Shown one piece after another: positions 47,097 to 55,537 of a stretch of 64,000 bases of DNA. The translations under genes and the position numbers were made by a program. The notes beneath the pieces are model-generated. The model had not been told where the DNA came from. It searched no databases and saw only the letters and a list, made by a program, of their open reading frames with translations. Location of the stretch: assembly GCF_002891535.1 (NCBI RefSeq), contig NZ_PDZR01000004.1, forward strand, positions 62,001 through 126,000. Reading direction: 5' to 3'. Positions within the stretch are counted from its first letter, which is position 1, and the number at the start of each line of letters is the position of its first letter. Origin of the DNA: Methylocella silvestris. Lineage in GTDB: Bacteria > Pseudomonadota > Alphaproteobacteria > Rhizobiales > Beijerinckiaceae.

Positions 47097-47909
47097 TCAG
47101 GCGTTGAAGCGGACGATCACCGGCACATGGTCGGAGGGACGCTCCCAGCCGCGGCTTTCGGTCAGTACTTTCATGCCGCCAAGACGCGGCGCAAGGCTTT
47201 CGCTGACGAGGACATGGTCGAGGCGCCGGCCGCGGCCGGAAAGGGCCCAGTCCCGCGCGCGGTAGCTCCACCATGTATAGAGCTTCTCATCCGGCGGCAC
47301 GTAGCGGCGCATGGCGTCGACCCAAGGTCCCGCCTTTTGAAACACGCCGAATTTTTCGACTTCGATCGGCGTGTGGCTCACGACGCGGAGCAGCGCCTTA
47401 TGGCTCCAGACGTCCTCCTCAAGCGGCGCGATATTGAGATCGCCGACGAGGATCGCATCCGTGGCGGCGATCGCGCCATGATGCATCCAAGCCGCCATCT
47501 CATCGAGAAAGGCGAGCTTATGGGCAAATTTTGGATTGATCAGCGGGTCTGGCTCGTCGCCGCCGGCCGGAACATAGAAATTATGGAGGCGCACGGGCCG
47601 CGCCGCGCCCTCCGGCGTGAAGCTGACGGCAAGATGACGCGCGTCCCCCTTCTCGCAGAAACCGCGGCGGTCGATATCGTCAAGAGGCAGCCGCGAGGCG
47701 ATTGCGACGCCGTGATAGCCTTTCTGGCCGTTGATCTCGACGTGCGGATAGCCAAGCTTGTGAAACGCCGAAAGCGGAAACTCCGCGTCGCGGCACTTGG
47801 TCTCCTGCAGGCACAAGAGGTCCGGCGCATGCTCATTCAGGAAGCGCGCGACAAGATCGATGCGCAGGCGGACGGAGTTGATATTCCAGGTGGCGACGGA
47901 AAAGGACAT
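47097..47909 (-). CDS. xthA: exodeoxyribonuclease III / AP endonuclease
   Basis: The Mg-dependent repair nuclease of 270 residues has MSFSVATWNINSVRLR, the catalytic glutamate in CLQETKC, GDLNIAPLEEDVW and the final SDHVPVIV. It cuts at abasic sites and works 3' to 5' on duplex DNA. Start at ATG 47907-47909. In relatives it lies near lolA, as here. Confidence 0.94.
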   Translation of the reverse strand: MSFSVATWNINSVRLRIDLVARFLNEHAPDLLCLQETKCRDAEFPLSAFHKLGYPHVEINGQKGYHGVAIASRLPLDDIDRRGFCEKGDARHLAVSFTPEGAARPVRLHNFYVPAGGDEPDPLINPKFAHKLAFLDEMAAWMHHGAIAATDAILVGDLNIAPLEEDVWSHKALLRVVSHTPIEVEKFGVFQKAGPWVDAMRRYVPPDEKLYTWWSYRARDWALSGRGRRLDHVLVSESLAPRLGGMKVLTESRGWERPSDHVPVIVRFNA

Positions 47910-48009
47910 TTTAGGGCTCCGCTGGCGATTGATCACAGCGGAGCTTGCGTCGCAACATCAGACAGCGGCGACGCACAGAAAAACGCGGCGCTGAGCGCGC
48001 GGCGCGAAA

Positions 48010-48046
48010 GAAACGAAAAGGGCGTCCGGCTTTAGGCCGGACGCCC
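48010..48046 (-). terminator. rho-independent terminator of lolA
   Basis: GGGCGTCCGGC (48020-48030) and GCCGGACGCCC (48036-48046) form a perfect 11-bp stem with a five-base loop. In the leftward direction TTTTCGTTT follows. It is about 135 bases downstream of the lolA stop. Confidence 0.8.
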
Positions 48047-48181
48047 TAGGAGCGAAGCTTGCCGGGAGGGGGGCCGGCAGAGCCTTCAAGGCGAAGCGGG
48101 GGGAAACGCCCTGTCAGCTGAATCGCTCACATGAACCCAAGATAAGCGCCCCCTGCCTCAATTCAAGAGTAAACAACGGCC

Positions 48182-48892
48182 TCAATTATTTGTGTTCGGA
48201 ATCCGTTCCTGCGTCAGCTGGAAAATGTTCGGGTCTGGTTTCTTGGTCAAATCGATGTTGAACAAAGAGATTACTGTTTCGTAACCTTGTGGATCTGTAA
48301 CCTGCCACTGTTTGAGCGTGAACTTGGCTGGATCGAAGATGAGTTTTATCTCGGAGGTTCCGCCGAAAGTCGCCGTATCCTCGACCTGAATCACGACGGA
48401 ACTCGGATCGCTCGCAACATTAACAATTTTAACGTCGCGATTGAGATCGACATGGTCCTTCAGCAAAAACTTCAGCGGCGTCTGGCTGATGAAATAGACG
48501 TCCTTTGTCGCGGTCTTGCGATCATGCACGGCGACGGAGAGGCCGTCCGCGACGATCTCAAGCGTCGCAGGCGGCGCATATTCGAAGCGCAGCTTCCCAG
48601 GCCGCTGGACGAAGATCTTGCCCTCCGCCCGGCGCCCGTCCGGGCCGATCTGGACGAAATCGCCGATCATCGTCGTCGCCGTATTGAAATAATCATTCGC
48701 CTTCTGGATCGCGACCAGCGGGTCCATGGGAACGAAAGGCTTTGTCGGAGCCGCCGCCGCGGCGGGCTTGGCTGGCTTTACCATCGCAGGCGCCGGCTCG
48801 GCATGGAGGCCAGGGCCGCCAAGCCCTGCAATGAGGCCGAAGGCGGCGAGCCCGGCGATGCCTGCGAAAACAAAGGCTGGCGTTCGCGTCAT
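48182..48892 (-). CDS. lolA: outer-membrane lipoprotein carrier protein LolA
   Basis: The 236-residue periplasmic chaperone has a signal peptide (FVFAGIAGLAAFGLIAGLGG), an Ala/Pro-rich linker and the LolA fold. Visible strands are MIGDFVQIGPDGRRAEGKIFVQRPGKLRF and the later YFISQTPLKFLL. It shuttles lipoproteins from the Lol transporter to the outer membrane. The linker of about 40 residues is longer than in E. coli LolA. It is divergent from metB. Confidence 0.9.
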   Translation of the reverse strand: MTRTPAFVFAGIAGLAAFGLIAGLGGPGLHAEPAPAMVKPAKPAAAAAPTKPFVPMDPLVAIQKANDYFNTATTMIGDFVQIGPDGRRAEGKIFVQRPGKLRFEYAPPATLEIVADGLSVAVHDRKTATKDVYFISQTPLKFLLKDHVDLNRDVKIVNVASDPSSVVIQVEDTATFGGTSEIKLIFDPAKFTLKQWQVTDPQGYETVISLFNIDLTKKPDPNIFQLTQERIPNTNN

Positions 48893-49111
48893 GAAACCTT
48901 CCCGATGATGGCGCCTGTCAGGGCGATCCTAAACCCACGATCCTTAAGGGTTGCAGACGTTGTAGATAGGATCGCGCCGCAAGACAAAGATGACGGTCTG
49001 GCGCCCCTCGGCGCGGGGGCTGGTTCAGAAGCGGCCAGCAGCCTTGCGCCGCAGCGCGAGCTTCTATTCTATAGGCGCCAAGCTCGAAAACCCGCTTGTG
49101 GAAAATTAAAA

Positions 49112-50275
49112 ATGACGCATGAAAAAGCGCTCCAGACCATCGCGGCCGCGAATGGCGTCGCGGCGGACAGCGCCTATGGATCGGCGGCGCCGCCCATCTA
49201 TCTTTCGAGCACCTTCGCCTTCAAGGGGTTCGAGCGGCCGGGCGGCCACGAATATACGCGGACCAGCAATCCGACCCGCGACCTCCTCGCCGATACGCTG
49301 GCCAAGCTTGAAGGCGGGGCAGGCGCCGTCGTGCTGTCGAGCGGCATGGCGGCGATCAATCTGCTGTTCGCCCCGCTCGAGCGCGACGATCTCGTCATCG
49401 CCCCGCATGATTGCTATTCCGGCGTCCAGAGGCTTTTGTCCGCCCACGCCGCAAAGGGCCATTTCAGAGTTGAGTTCGTCGATCAGGGCGATGCGGCAGC
49501 CGTCGGCGCGGCCCTCGGCCACAATCCAAGACTGCTGATGCTCGAGACTCCGAGCAACCCGCTGATGCGCGTGGTCGACATCAGGGCTTTTTGCGAGGCC
49601 GCGAAAAAAGTCGGCGCGAAGATCGCCGTCGACAATACGTTTCTCTCGCCCGCTTTGCAGCGGCCGATCCCGCTCGGCGCGGATTTCGTCGTCCATTCCA
49701 TGACGAAATTCCTGAACGGCCATTCCGACGTCGTCGGCGGCGCCGTGATCTCAGCCAGCGAAAGCGACGCCGAGGCGATGCGCGATTGGGCCAATATCAC
49801 CGGCGTCACCGGATCGCCCTTCGATTCCTACCTGACGCTGCGTGGTTTGCGCACGCTGTTTCCGCGCCTCGAGCGCCAGCAGCGGACGGCGGAAGCGATT
49901 GCGCTGTTTTTGCAGCAGCATCCGGCGGTCGAGGCCGTGCATTATCCGGGGCTCGTTTCACATCCCTCCCATGCCATCGCCAAGGCGCAGCAGGCGGGTT
50001 TTGGCGCGATGCTGAGTTTTGAGGTGGCGGGCGGGATCGCGGCCGTCCGGCGCCTGGTGGAGGCAGTCGCCATTTTCACGCTGGCCGAGTCGCTCGGCGG
50101 CGTCGAAAGCCTGATCGCCCATCCAGCGACCATGACCCACGCCAGCATGACCCCCGAGGCGCGCGCGGCGGCGGGGATCAAAGATAGTCTGCTGCGGCTC
50201 TCGGTCGGCCTCGAACATGAGGGGGATCTTGTTTCCGATCTGGCGCAGGCGCTGAAGGCTGCGGCCAAAAACTGA
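49112..50275 (+). CDS. metB: trans-sulfuration PLP enzyme, probably cystathionine gamma-synthase
   Basis: The 387-residue enzyme has the Cys/Met-metabolism PLP signature: EYTRTSNPTRDLL, VVLSSGMAAINLL, LLMLETPSNPLMRVVD and the PLP lysine in HSMTKFLNGHSDVVGG. It ends with a standard C-terminal domain (ESLGGVESLIAHPATMTHASM). I read MetB rather than MetC or MetZ from general form only; the reaction is not certain. The start is the ATG at 49112-49114; a much longer frame upstream is antisense to lolA and spurious. Confidence 0.85.
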   Translation: MTHEKALQTIAAANGVAADSAYGSAAPPIYLSSTFAFKGFERPGGHEYTRTSNPTRDLLADTLAKLEGGAGAVVLSSGMAAINLLFAPLERDDLVIAPHDCYSGVQRLLSAHAAKGHFRVEFVDQGDAAAVGAALGHNPRLLMLETPSNPLMRVVDIRAFCEAAKKVGAKIAVDNTFLSPALQRPIPLGADFVVHSMTKFLNGHSDVVGGAVISASESDAEAMRDWANITGVTGSPFDSYLTLRGLRTLFPRLERQQRTAEAIALFLQQHPAVEAVHYPGLVSHPSHAIAKAQQAGFGAMLSFEVAGGIAAVRRLVEAVAIFTLAESLGGVESLIAHPATMTHASMTPEARAAAGIKDSLLRLSVGLEHEGDLVSDLAQALKAAAKN

Positions 50276-50341
50276 GCGGCCGGCATGTCGAACTCCCGGG
50301 AGCGCAAATCAACCGGGCGGCTCATTCGAAGGGCCATTTGC

Positions 50342-50366
50342 GCCGAGCCGTCGCCTCGGCACGTTT
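50342..50366 (+). terminator. possible terminator after metB
   Basis: GCCGAG (50342-50347) pairs with CTCGGC (50355-50360), followed by ACGTTTT. The stem is only 6 bp, so the call is modest. The MBOAT gene converges from the right and ends at 50370. Confidence 0.4.
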
Positions 50367-50369
50367 TCT

Positions 50370-51929
50370 TCAAAACTGGAAGTAGAGAAAGCTCGTGCTC
50401 GCATCCAGCAACAGGAAGCAGCCGGCAAACAGCGCGATCATGATCGTCGCGGAGGCGAAGTTGGGCGCCCAGGCGAGCCTCTTCAGGAGCGTCCGCTCGC
50501 TGCCGCTCTCGCGCGGGGCCTCGCCCAGAATCTCTTGTGTGTTCGGAAGCCCCAACACGATCACGAAGCAAAGCACGAAAGCGGCGACCGCATGGATCGG
50601 ATTCATCAAAAAGCCGGAGGTGCTCGGAACGAGCCCAACAGCCGGCCCCTCCGCCATGCTTACGCCGCCGTGAAGGTGAAGAAGCCCGCCCAGCACAGTC
50701 ATAGCGTCGCCCACGCTCGAAGCGCGAAAGAAAACCTGACCAACGACCACGCCGACGCCGGTCAGGGCCATGGCGACGGGCCAAGGCATTAGCCGCTGCA
50801 GCTTCGGGCGGTCCGGCGTGAAGATACGCCAGGCGTGATTGAGCGTCAGATAAAAGCCGTGCAGAAGGCCGAAAACGATAAACTGGAGCCCGGCGCCGTG
50901 CCAGATGCCGGCAAGGAACATCGTCGCGAGCGTCGGAAAAGCAACGAGTTCGGCAAATCCCTCAAGCGTTCTCGTGGCGCGCTTGGAAATCTTCTTGCCG
51001 AGCGCCATCCGTCTGCGGTTGATGTAGAGGGAAATCGGGTTGTAGAGATAGGCGGTCAGGTAGCGCGTCAGGGTCATGTGCCAGCGCGACCAGAAGTCGA
51101 TGATGTTGCGCGCCTTGTAGGGCGAGTTGAAGTTGACGGGAAATTTTATCGAAAACATACGCGCAAGCCCGAGCGCCATGTCGGAATAACCGGAAAAATC
51201 GAAGTAGAGCTGAAAAGCGTAGGCGAGCACGCCGATCAGGGTTGCGACGGGATCGAGCGCGGCCGGCTGAGCGTAGAGGGAATCCGAGAGCGGCCCCAGT
51301 CGATCAGCGAGAAGCACCTTCTTGCTGAGGCCAAGGATGAACCATGTCATGCCGAGCGCCATATCGTCGGCTTGCAACCCTTTGCGTTGGCGCGCGTCGA
51401 ACTGCGGCATCATCTCGCTGTGATGAATGATTGGACCCGCGATCAAATGGGGAAAGAAGGTTACAAAGAGAACGTAGGAAATGATCCCCTGTTTGGCGGC
51501 GGCTCCCTGACTGAGATCAACAAGGTAGGCGATCTGTGTGAAGGTGAAGAAGGAAATGCCGAGCGGCAACGCCACGGCGACCCAATCCGGCGTCTGCAGG
51601 CCAATGCTCTGCAGGAAGCCGACGGTCGGGAAGAAATATTTGTACCAGACCAGCAAGAGGATATTCGCTGCGACGGCCGCGATGAGCCATGCGCTGGCGC
51701 GGCGTTCATCGCCGCTTGCGGCCGCGATCTTGCCGGCGAACAGGAAATTGACGAGAATCGACCCGACGAGGACAAAAAGATAACGCGCGTCCCAATAGCC
51801 GTAGAAAAATAGCGACGCGGCGGCGAGCCAGACGAATTCGACCCGCGATCCCATTTTGCTGGCGAGATGATATCCGAGCAGGACAACCGGCAGGAAGACG
51901 AAGATAAAGGCCGCCGAGGAGAATAGCAT
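50370..51929 (-). CDS. MBOAT family membrane O-acyltransferase (AlgI/DltB type)
   Basis: The 519-residue protein starts MLFSSAAFIFVFLPVVLLGY, typical of AlgI-like MBOATs, and has about ten membrane segments. The catalytic histidine region reads FLAGIWHGAGLQFIVFG and the second conserved block RWHMTLTRYLTAYLYNP. Family members move acyl groups from cytosolic carriers to extracytoplasmic polymers (alginate acetylation, D-alanylation of teichoic acid). It is the last gene of the cassette and starts 14 bases after the SGNH gene. Together with the ACP and FkbH genes this suggests an ACP-bound donor rather than acetyl-CoA. Confidence 0.9.
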   Translation of the reverse strand: MLFSSAAFIFVFLPVVLLGYHLASKMGSRVEFVWLAAASLFFYGYWDARYLFVLVGSILVNFLFAGKIAAASGDERRASAWLIAAVAANILLLVWYKYFFPTVGFLQSIGLQTPDWVAVALPLGISFFTFTQIAYLVDLSQGAAAKQGIISYVLFVTFFPHLIAGPIIHHSEMMPQFDARQRKGLQADDMALGMTWFILGLSKKVLLADRLGPLSDSLYAQPAALDPVATLIGVLAYAFQLYFDFSGYSDMALGLARMFSIKFPVNFNSPYKARNIIDFWSRWHMTLTRYLTAYLYNPISLYINRRRMALGKKISKRATRTLEGFAELVAFPTLATMFLAGIWHGAGLQFIVFGLLHGFYLTLNHAWRIFTPDRPKLQRLMPWPVAMALTGVGVVVGQVFFRASSVGDAMTVLGGLLHLHGGVSMAEGPAVGLVPSTSGFLMNPIHAVAAFVLCFVIVLGLPNTQEILGEAPRESGSERTLLKRLAWAPNFASATIMIALFAGCFLLLDASTSFLYFQF

Positions 51930-51943
51930 CAGAAGCGATCCGT

Positions 51944-52948
51944 CTACTGCGTGGCCGCGATCTTGAGCCGCGCAACGATCTGATCGCTGACCAGGTTGGA
52001 GAATTTGGCGACGCCGGACGGGCTCATATGCAAACGTCCGCTACCCGTGAAATCTTCCAGCTGATAGGCCTCGATGCGATTGTCGGTCGGCGCGGGATTA
52101 GCCTTCGCATAGAAATCAAACGTCGGCTCGCAGGCGGGAACTGGCGTCGTATCGACAAGAACCTGCGCGCCGTCGGCGCCAAAGCGCGACCTCAGAAATT
52201 GAATATAGTCGGGGTCCGAAGGACGTTCACGCCGCTCTGGGCTGCAAGCCTTGAGACGAGCCCCCGGCACAGGAAGATATCCGTCATGCTCGCTCCGGAT
52301 TGCGAAGGTCGAGGCGGGGAGCGCAGGCCGCAAGAAGCCCTGAAGCGCAAGCCGCAGCGCGAGGGCGGAGAAATTGATTGCCTCAGCCGGGTGCTCAGCC
52401 AACAGCAAAGCCGTCGACAGGTCGCGCCGGTCGCGAATGCGAAACAGAATAGCCTCATAGCGGCCAACGGTTTCCCATTTGGCGAATGGCGCAAGATTTT
52501 CGGGAGCAAAATCGAACACCCATATTTTTGGCGCGCGATTATTCCTGAGATAGAGTTCAGGGATCAACAGACCGCTGACCATGGTCATGCCGGCGAATTC
52601 GGCGATGTTGCATGTGCTTAGGCCGGTGCGTTGCCGGATGATGGCGGGATCCAGTCCAACCATCGCTGAGCTATCGCCGTAGATGACGACGTCGCAATTG
52701 GCGTTCTTGAGCTTCGTCGCGTAGCCGACATTGGCGAGATAGGTGTTGCCGGAATGGCGAACCGCCCATGAAGTCGGAGCGATCAGGAAGCCAAGGAGGA
52801 CCAGCAGGAAGGGAGCGGCTCCGAGCGCTGCGCAATAGGCCACAAGTCGGCTCTGCGACAACGCGGCGGCCGCCGGCGCTTCAGAAGAGTCAGCGTCCGA
52901 GCAAGCCGCGCGATTGTCTGCAGTTGCAGAATTGTCAGCGACGCTCAT
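51944..52948 (-). CDS. membrane-anchored SGNH-like (DltD/AlgJ-like) protein
   Basis: The 334-residue protein has a short cytosolic N-terminus, one membrane segment (GAAPFLLVLLGFLIAP, about residues 43-58) and an outer domain. That domain has the block-I serine in VVIYGDSSAMVGLDP and a C-terminal histidine in SGRLHMSPSGVAKF. The usual Asp three residues before that histidine is Gly here. It stands where DltD or AlgJ/AlgX-like partners of MBOAT proteins are found. AAGGAGCC precedes the ATG. I infer that it hands the acyl group to, or trims it from, an outer polymer. Confidence 0.75.
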   Translation of the reverse strand: MSVADNSATADNRAACSDADSSEAPAAAALSQSRLVAYCAALGAAPFLLVLLGFLIAPTSWAVRHSGNTYLANVGYATKLKNANCDVVIYGDSSAMVGLDPAIIRQRTGLSTCNIAEFAGMTMVSGLLIPELYLRNNRAPKIWVFDFAPENLAPFAKWETVGRYEAILFRIRDRRDLSTALLLAEHPAEAINFSALALRLALQGFLRPALPASTFAIRSEHDGYLPVPGARLKACSPERRERPSDPDYIQFLRSRFGADGAQVLVDTTPVPACEPTFDFYAKANPAPTDNRIEAYQLEDFTGSGRLHMSPSGVAKFSNLVSDQIVARLKIAATQ

Positions 52949-52966
52949 GATGGCTCCTTTTGATGT

Positions 52967-53209
52967 TCACCCGAGCTTGGCGGCGATGACGTCGACAAGA
53001 TGTTCGACGTTGTGCAAAGATTCGATCTCGGCAGTCTTGAACTTGATCTTGAATTTCGCCTCTATCGCGACGATGAGGTTGATGTGCGCCAATGAATCCC
53101 ACCCATCGACGTCGTCGGCGCTGGTTTCCGGCTTGAGGACGATGTTGTCGTCGTCAAACAGATCGCGGAAGATATCGTTAAGCTCGCTGTAGATCTGCGG
53201 TTTTTGCAT
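52967..53209 (-). CDS. acyl carrier protein (cassette-specific)
   Basis: The 80-residue protein has the phosphopantetheine site GWDSLAHINLI near residue 38 and the usual four-helix acidic pattern (DDVDGWDS, IEAKFKIKFKTAEI). It differs from a housekeeping AcpP in sequence and lies within the cassette, so it probably carries the group loaded by FkbH. Its start overlaps the fkbH 3' end by 32 bases, which implies tight translational coupling. Confidence 0.9.
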   Translation of the reverse strand: MQKPQIYSELNDIFRDLFDDDNIVLKPETSADDVDGWDSLAHINLIVAIEAKFKIKFKTAEIESLHNVEHLVDVIAAKLG

Positions 53210-55076
53210 TTGGCCCTTCTACTAGCCTGATTGGAGTCGGCTTCGATCGATAGGATGAGAGCTCGAGGATCCAGCGGTTTGCGGTAGATTCCTCCCCGGA
53301 CGCATCGAGCGGCGCAAAGCCGAGCTTTTCGTAATGTTCGCGAACCATCCCGTTCTTCGCTGTTGGCCTGTATTCGCCGATCAGCCGGCGTGCGCCGCTC
53401 GCCTCGGCGCGCGCGGCGATCAGTTGCAGGGTCGCCTCCTCGACCTGCCGGCCGAGCACGCGGCAGCTCATCAGCCAGGTCTCGATGAAAAGATCCTGAC
53501 CCTGCATCCGGCCGAGGATCAGCGCTATAATTCCATTGTCGCCATAGACGTCCTTCAACCGAAGCTGCAGACTTACGCACCGCGGGTCGTCGATCACCCG
53601 TTCGAGATCGCGTTCGACGTAGCGAATGGTTGTCAGGTTGAACTGATTGGTCTTGTTGGCGAGCTGGACTATGCGCGGCAAGCCGATGCGATCGAAGGGT
53701 TGAAAGATCAACTCCATTTTCAGGGCGGCCAGATAGCTCGCCACGTCAGTTACTGTTTCGCGCAGTTTCTCGCGTTGCGCGTTCCCCGCATATTGGGAGC
53801 CGCGCTCGCGGTCTTCGCCCGTAACCGCGACAGCCTCGAAATAGCCGCCCCTCGCAATCGTGCTGACATAATCGGCTGGATCTTCAGGGAGCTCCGGCAC
53901 CGCGACCATCGGCAGTTCGCGGCGGATCAGCCCCCGCTCAGCGGGATTGTCGTCGGCGAAGACAAGCGCATCGAGGCCGATATTCAAGCTCGCTGCGATG
54001 GTTCTGATATTTTGGGCCTTATCCGACCAGTTGGCGACGAAACAGGCGATGTCCGTCTCCTTCAGAATCATCTCAGGATGCTTCTGGAAGGGAGCGCGCG
54101 CGTTGATCTCATCGTTCTTCGAGCAGACAGCGAGGATCACGCCTCGCCGCGACAAGGTTTGGGCGTAACGCTGAAAATCGAGAAACGCCTCGCCCGCGGC
54201 GCTGCCCTGCCCGAGCGCGATGCCCTCAAGGCCGCCGTCGCCGATGACGCCGCCCCAGAGCGTATTGTCGAGATCGAGAACGAGGCATTTCGCGGAGAGG
54301 CCGCGCAGCGCCGCAATGAGACGTCCCGCATATTCGCCATAGAGCGCGCTCGCCGCCGGACCGACTTCCTGCTTGGCGCGATTCCAGAGGCTCGCCTCGT
54401 GCCAGAAGTTGAGGCCGCCGTGCAGCCGCATGAAGGAATCGAGGGCGAGCAGATGAACGCCCGCAGCGTCGGCGGCAGGACGTAATTCGCTGTTGATGCG
54501 CTCGATCAGCGCATGCGGCGATTCCGGGAGGCGGTGTTCATTGCTGCCAAGCGTCGGCGGGATACAGGGCAACAAGGTTTGCTGGATGACAGCGCAATCG
54601 AACGTCGATTTCGCGAGCGACCAGCAATGCGCCATCTGCGCGATCGCGTCCCCGGCGCTGGTGTCGCCGGCGCCCACGACATGCCGCGCATCGAGAGCGA
54701 ACAGAACAATTTGCGGCGCGAAGGCCCGAAGGCCCGATTCGGGATCCGACAGCTCCTGCCGGTAAAGCCCGTATGGGCCTTCATAGATATCAAGGATCAG
54801 TCCGCGGCGCAGCGCGCCGATGCGCAGGCCGGCGGCAAGTTGCGAAACGGTGGAGGAGCCAAGGAGCGCCAGCCGCAGCCGCGCCGGATCGCCTCCAGCT
54901 GCTTTCAGGCTGCGCTGCACGGCACGATCGAGTTTTACGGTTTGCAGGAAATCGATTCGACTATTGGCCAGCGCGACGAAAGCCGGCTTCGCGGAAGGCC
55001 ACGGCAACGCTTGCGCTCGGGCGAGTTGATCGGCCCAATCGTTAAGGCCTGGCAGCCAATCCAGCTCAATATTCAA
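53178..55076 (-). CDS. fkbH: FkbH-like HAD protein (glyceryl-ACP loading type)
   Basis: The 632-residue protein has three parts. An N-terminal SGNH-like region (LALLGSSTVSQLAAGL near residue 70) comes first. A HAD-IIIC domain follows with motif LVLDLDNTLWGGVIGDGG (nucleophile near residue 268), VCSKND and VFADDNPAERGLI. A C-terminal GNAT-like region ends the protein (KNGMVREHYEKLGF). FkbH-type enzymes in polyketide pathways take 1,3-bisphosphoglycerate and load a glyceryl unit on a carrier protein. The start is TTG with AGGAGGTGA just upstream. It is the first gene of the cassette. Confidence 0.87.
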   Translation of the reverse strand: MNIELDWLPGLNDWADQLARAQALPWPSAKPAFVALANSRIDFLQTVKLDRAVQRSLKAAGGDPARLRLALLGSSTVSQLAAGLRIGALRRGLILDIYEGPYGLYRQELSDPESGLRAFAPQIVLFALDARHVVGAGDTSAGDAIAQMAHCWSLAKSTFDCAVIQQTLLPCIPPTLGSNEHRLPESPHALIERINSELRPAADAAGVHLLALDSFMRLHGGLNFWHEASLWNRAKQEVGPAASALYGEYAGRLIAALRGLSAKCLVLDLDNTLWGGVIGDGGLEGIALGQGSAAGEAFLDFQRYAQTLSRRGVILAVCSKNDEINARAPFQKHPEMILKETDIACFVANWSDKAQNIRTIAASLNIGLDALVFADDNPAERGLIRRELPMVAVPELPEDPADYVSTIARGGYFEAVAVTGEDRERGSQYAGNAQREKLRETVTDVASYLAALKMELIFQPFDRIGLPRIVQLANKTNQFNLTTIRYVERDLERVIDDPRCVSLQLRLKDVYGDNGIIALILGRMQGQDLFIETWLMSCRVLGRQVEEATLQLIAARAEASGARRLIGEYRPTAKNGMVREHYEKLGFAPLDASGEESTANRWILELSSYRSKPTPIRLVEGPNAKTADLQRA

Positions 55077-55089
55077 GAGTTCACCTCCT
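55074..55089 (-). promoter_or_regulatory. near-perfect ribosome-binding site with TTG start
   Basis: Reading leftward, AGGAGGTGA (55081-55089) stands four bases before TTG (55074-55076), the first codon of fkbH. Such a strong site with a weak start codon suggests the expression level is set by translation. Confidence 0.75.
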
Positions 55090-55537
55090 GATTAGGCAAT
55101 TACATCGGCAAAGCTGAAGCTAGGCTGACCGCCTATTGCAACAAAGAAATATGGCGTGCACGTGAAGCGCGTCGTAAACGACTCAAGCATTGCGTCATGC
55201 CAAGCAAAGCAATCCGCATACCATGGGCATAACGATGAAGCGTCCTGGGCATTGCTTGATAAAGCGCAAGCAGGACGACCAACAGCTATTATCTATTTTG
55301 CAATCGCGTCGACTCTTCTTAAGGAACGCGCGTCGACGCAGGAAACTGCGCGAACTATCTCTCGTTTCTGCGAAGAAAATGAGGCGGCCGGCTCATCTCG
55401 GCACGCATGCGGCGCATAGCCGCATCTCGCTACCAATGCGGGAAGCGAGATGTCGCAATCCATCGCTACCTAAAGGTCAAGCCGAAGCGCGAGCAAATGG
55501 GCGCCCTGCCCTCGCGGGAGCCGCGCGTTTTAGCGCT
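55077..55537. other. intergenic region between the cassette and ftsK
   Basis: About 460 bases, with lower GC than the flanks in its left half. It contains the cassette promoter and a hairpin after ftsK: CATCTCGCT at 55423-55431 with AGCGAGATG at 55444-55452. Two short rightward frames (from 55156 and 55190) lack ribosome sites and domains; they may be relics. The region is one boundary of the inserted block. Confidence 0.5.

Noticed and set aside
48893-49111. SAM riboswitch upstream of metB
   Set aside because: I looked for the SAM-II pseudoknot pattern common in alphaproteobacteria and could not find its conserved parts.
55156-55419. Short rightward frames in the spacer between the cassette and ftsK
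   Set aside because: No ribosome-binding site, no recognisable domain, and two overlapping frames compete.
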